Shown here: piece by piece, positions 50,262 to 64,000 of the stretch
Numbering within the stretch: the stretch's first letter is position 1
Layout: every line of letters begins with the position of its first letter
From: Lota lota
Lineage: Eukaryota > Chordata > Actinopteri > Gadiformes > Lotidae
Length of the DNA: 64,000 nt
Direction of reading: 5' to 3'
Assembly (NCBI GenBank): GCA_026745465.1
Contig: JACYXH010000522.1
Span: forward strand, 242,501 to 306,500
Position numbers and translations under genes: made by a program
The notes under the pieces: generated by a model
What the model was told of the DNA's origin: nothing
Seen by the model: the letters and a program-made list of their open reading frames with translations, nothing else
Databases searched by the model: none

Positions 50262-50761
50262 GAACCATAAGGAATCTGGTCCATCTGGACAGCTGTTCCT
50301 CCTCTCCCTCTTCCAGCGGTGACCTCATACTGACTGGCTCGCCCTCCAACCAGTAGTCACCTGAGGGCCGGGAAGAGAGGGCAAGAAACCGGCCAGGAAC
50401 CATGCTCAGAGTTCCTGTACCGGGCTAGGTGCTAACACCTGTACCGGGCTAGGGGCTAGCACCTGTACCGGGCTAGGGGCTGGCACCTGTACCGGGCTAG
50501 GGGCTGGCACCTGTACCGGGCTAGGGGCTGGCACCTGTACCGGGCTAGGGGCTAGCACCTGTACCGGGCTAGGGGCTGGCACCTGTACCGGGCTAGGGGC
50601 TGGCACCTGTACCGGGCTAGGGGCTAGCACCTGTACCGGGCTAGGGGCTGGCACCTGTACCGGGCTAGGGGCTAGCACCTGTACCGGGCTAGGGGCTAGC
50701 ACCTGTACTGGCGGTGAGAGAGATTGGATTCTGGGGAAGGGGGACCTAGACCTAATGAGTT
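50262..50761 (+). other. akna: akna 5' UTR part of the large exon
   Basis: A good acceptor (CATCTTTTCCAG) ends at 50261 and no convincing acceptor exists between it and the start codon at 50762, so this stretch is probably leader. It contains the end of the 36-codon upstream frame (stop 50354), a 9-codon upstream frame from ATG 50402, a 24-bp minisatellite at 50414-50706 and an ATG at 50755 in another frame that overlaps the main start. Confidence 0.45.
50414..50706. repeat. akna: 24-bp minisatellite in akna leader, ~12 copies
   Basis: The unit is CCTGTACCGGGCTAGG plus GGCTAGCA or GGCTGGCA, very uniform. Each unit contains TAG in one + frame. The minus strand is open (APSPVQVL-type repeats). 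Confidence 0.95.
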
Positions 50762-63646
<12,885 letters not shown>

Positions 63647-64000
63647 GTCAGTGTTGACCCCCCAGACTCCTCCTCATGTATTTATTTCATCATTCAGCAG
63701 ACACTTTGGTAACACTACAATAAAGGTACATTAAATAACCATTAATTAACAGTAGTTGCATGTAATAAGCAATATTATATAGCATTAGCATAGGGGTTCA
63801 GCTTGACCATAACCCTATTCCTTAATGTATACATGAATACCTTAGTTGACATCATTAATAAACATGAACGCCATTTGTAAATGATAACTAGACCATTAGT
63901 AAATGGTTAATGAACTGTTAGTTCATGGGTATTACTGCATGAACTAATGTTAAGGAATGGTTCATTAATGTTACCGACGCTTTCATCCAAAGCACAAATT
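63647..64000. other. akna: akna intron, right edge
   Basis: AT-rich intron with repeated TTAAT/ATTAA-type motifs and no exon seen. The last 40 bases (GCTTTCATCCAAAGC) may be the start of a reversed SINE tail. Confidence 0.4.

Noticed and set aside
50406-50702. Minus-strand frame of APSPVQVL repeats
   Set aside because: It is the complement of the 24-bp minisatellite in the akna leader, with no start context or homologue recognised.

Overview
The window is intron-rich vertebrate DNA, almost certainly from a teleost fish. It has split genes with GT-AG introns, long CA/TG and CT microsatellites, teleost-type tRNA-derived SINEs, an L2-like LINE tail and short DNA-transposon (MITE) relics. The exceptional load of dinucleotide and minisatellite arrays resembles what is described for cod-like fishes (Gadiformes), but the species is a weak inference.

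Two genes lie head to tail on the + strand. The first, 4484-42020, is the 3' part of whrn (whirlin), a PDZ scaffold of hair-cell stereocilia and photoreceptors. Ten coding exons are seen, including microexons of 37 and 33 bp. They run from the second half of PDZ2 through the second harmonin-homology domain, a proline-rich linker and PDZ3 to the stop codon: 603 codons in one unbroken frame. The PDZ1 exons and the first half of PDZ2 must lie before base 1. The second gene, from about 47.5 kb to beyond the right edge, is akna, a centrosomal microtubule organiser first described as an AT-hook transcription factor. Fifteen coding exons (50762-63646, about 1170 codons) are seen; the C-terminal exons lie to the right. 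From memory, WHRN and AKNA are also adjacent and transcribed in the same direction in human (9q32), so the layout looks like conserved synteny. Nothing suggests the two proteins work together.

Layout: 1-4483 whrn intron full of decayed minisatellites; 4484-8216 PDZ2 exon and 37-bp microexon; 8217-21202 a 13-kb intron with SINEs, a 28-bp satellite inside a hAT-like relic and an intact hAT MITE; 21203-32089 HHD2 and linker exons separated by CT, TG and 24-bp arrays; 33812-42020 the two PDZ3 exons, 7.9 kb apart; 42021-47500 whrn 3' UTR and intergenic DNA; 47500-50761 probable akna promoter, leader and upstream ORFs; 50762-63646 akna coding exons.

The most novel items are not genes. The first is a family of near-perfect fold-back elements (TGTGGGAG...CTCCCACA), three copies in this window, two with exact 5-bp target duplications. 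The second is a set of akna 3' splice sites whose polypyrimidine tract is replaced by TG-rich repeats, one of them a (TG)54 run ending 11 bp before the exon. The third is a minisatellite-bearing akna leader with three upstream ATGs. No CRISPR array, RNA gene, retroviral or Polinton element was recognised.
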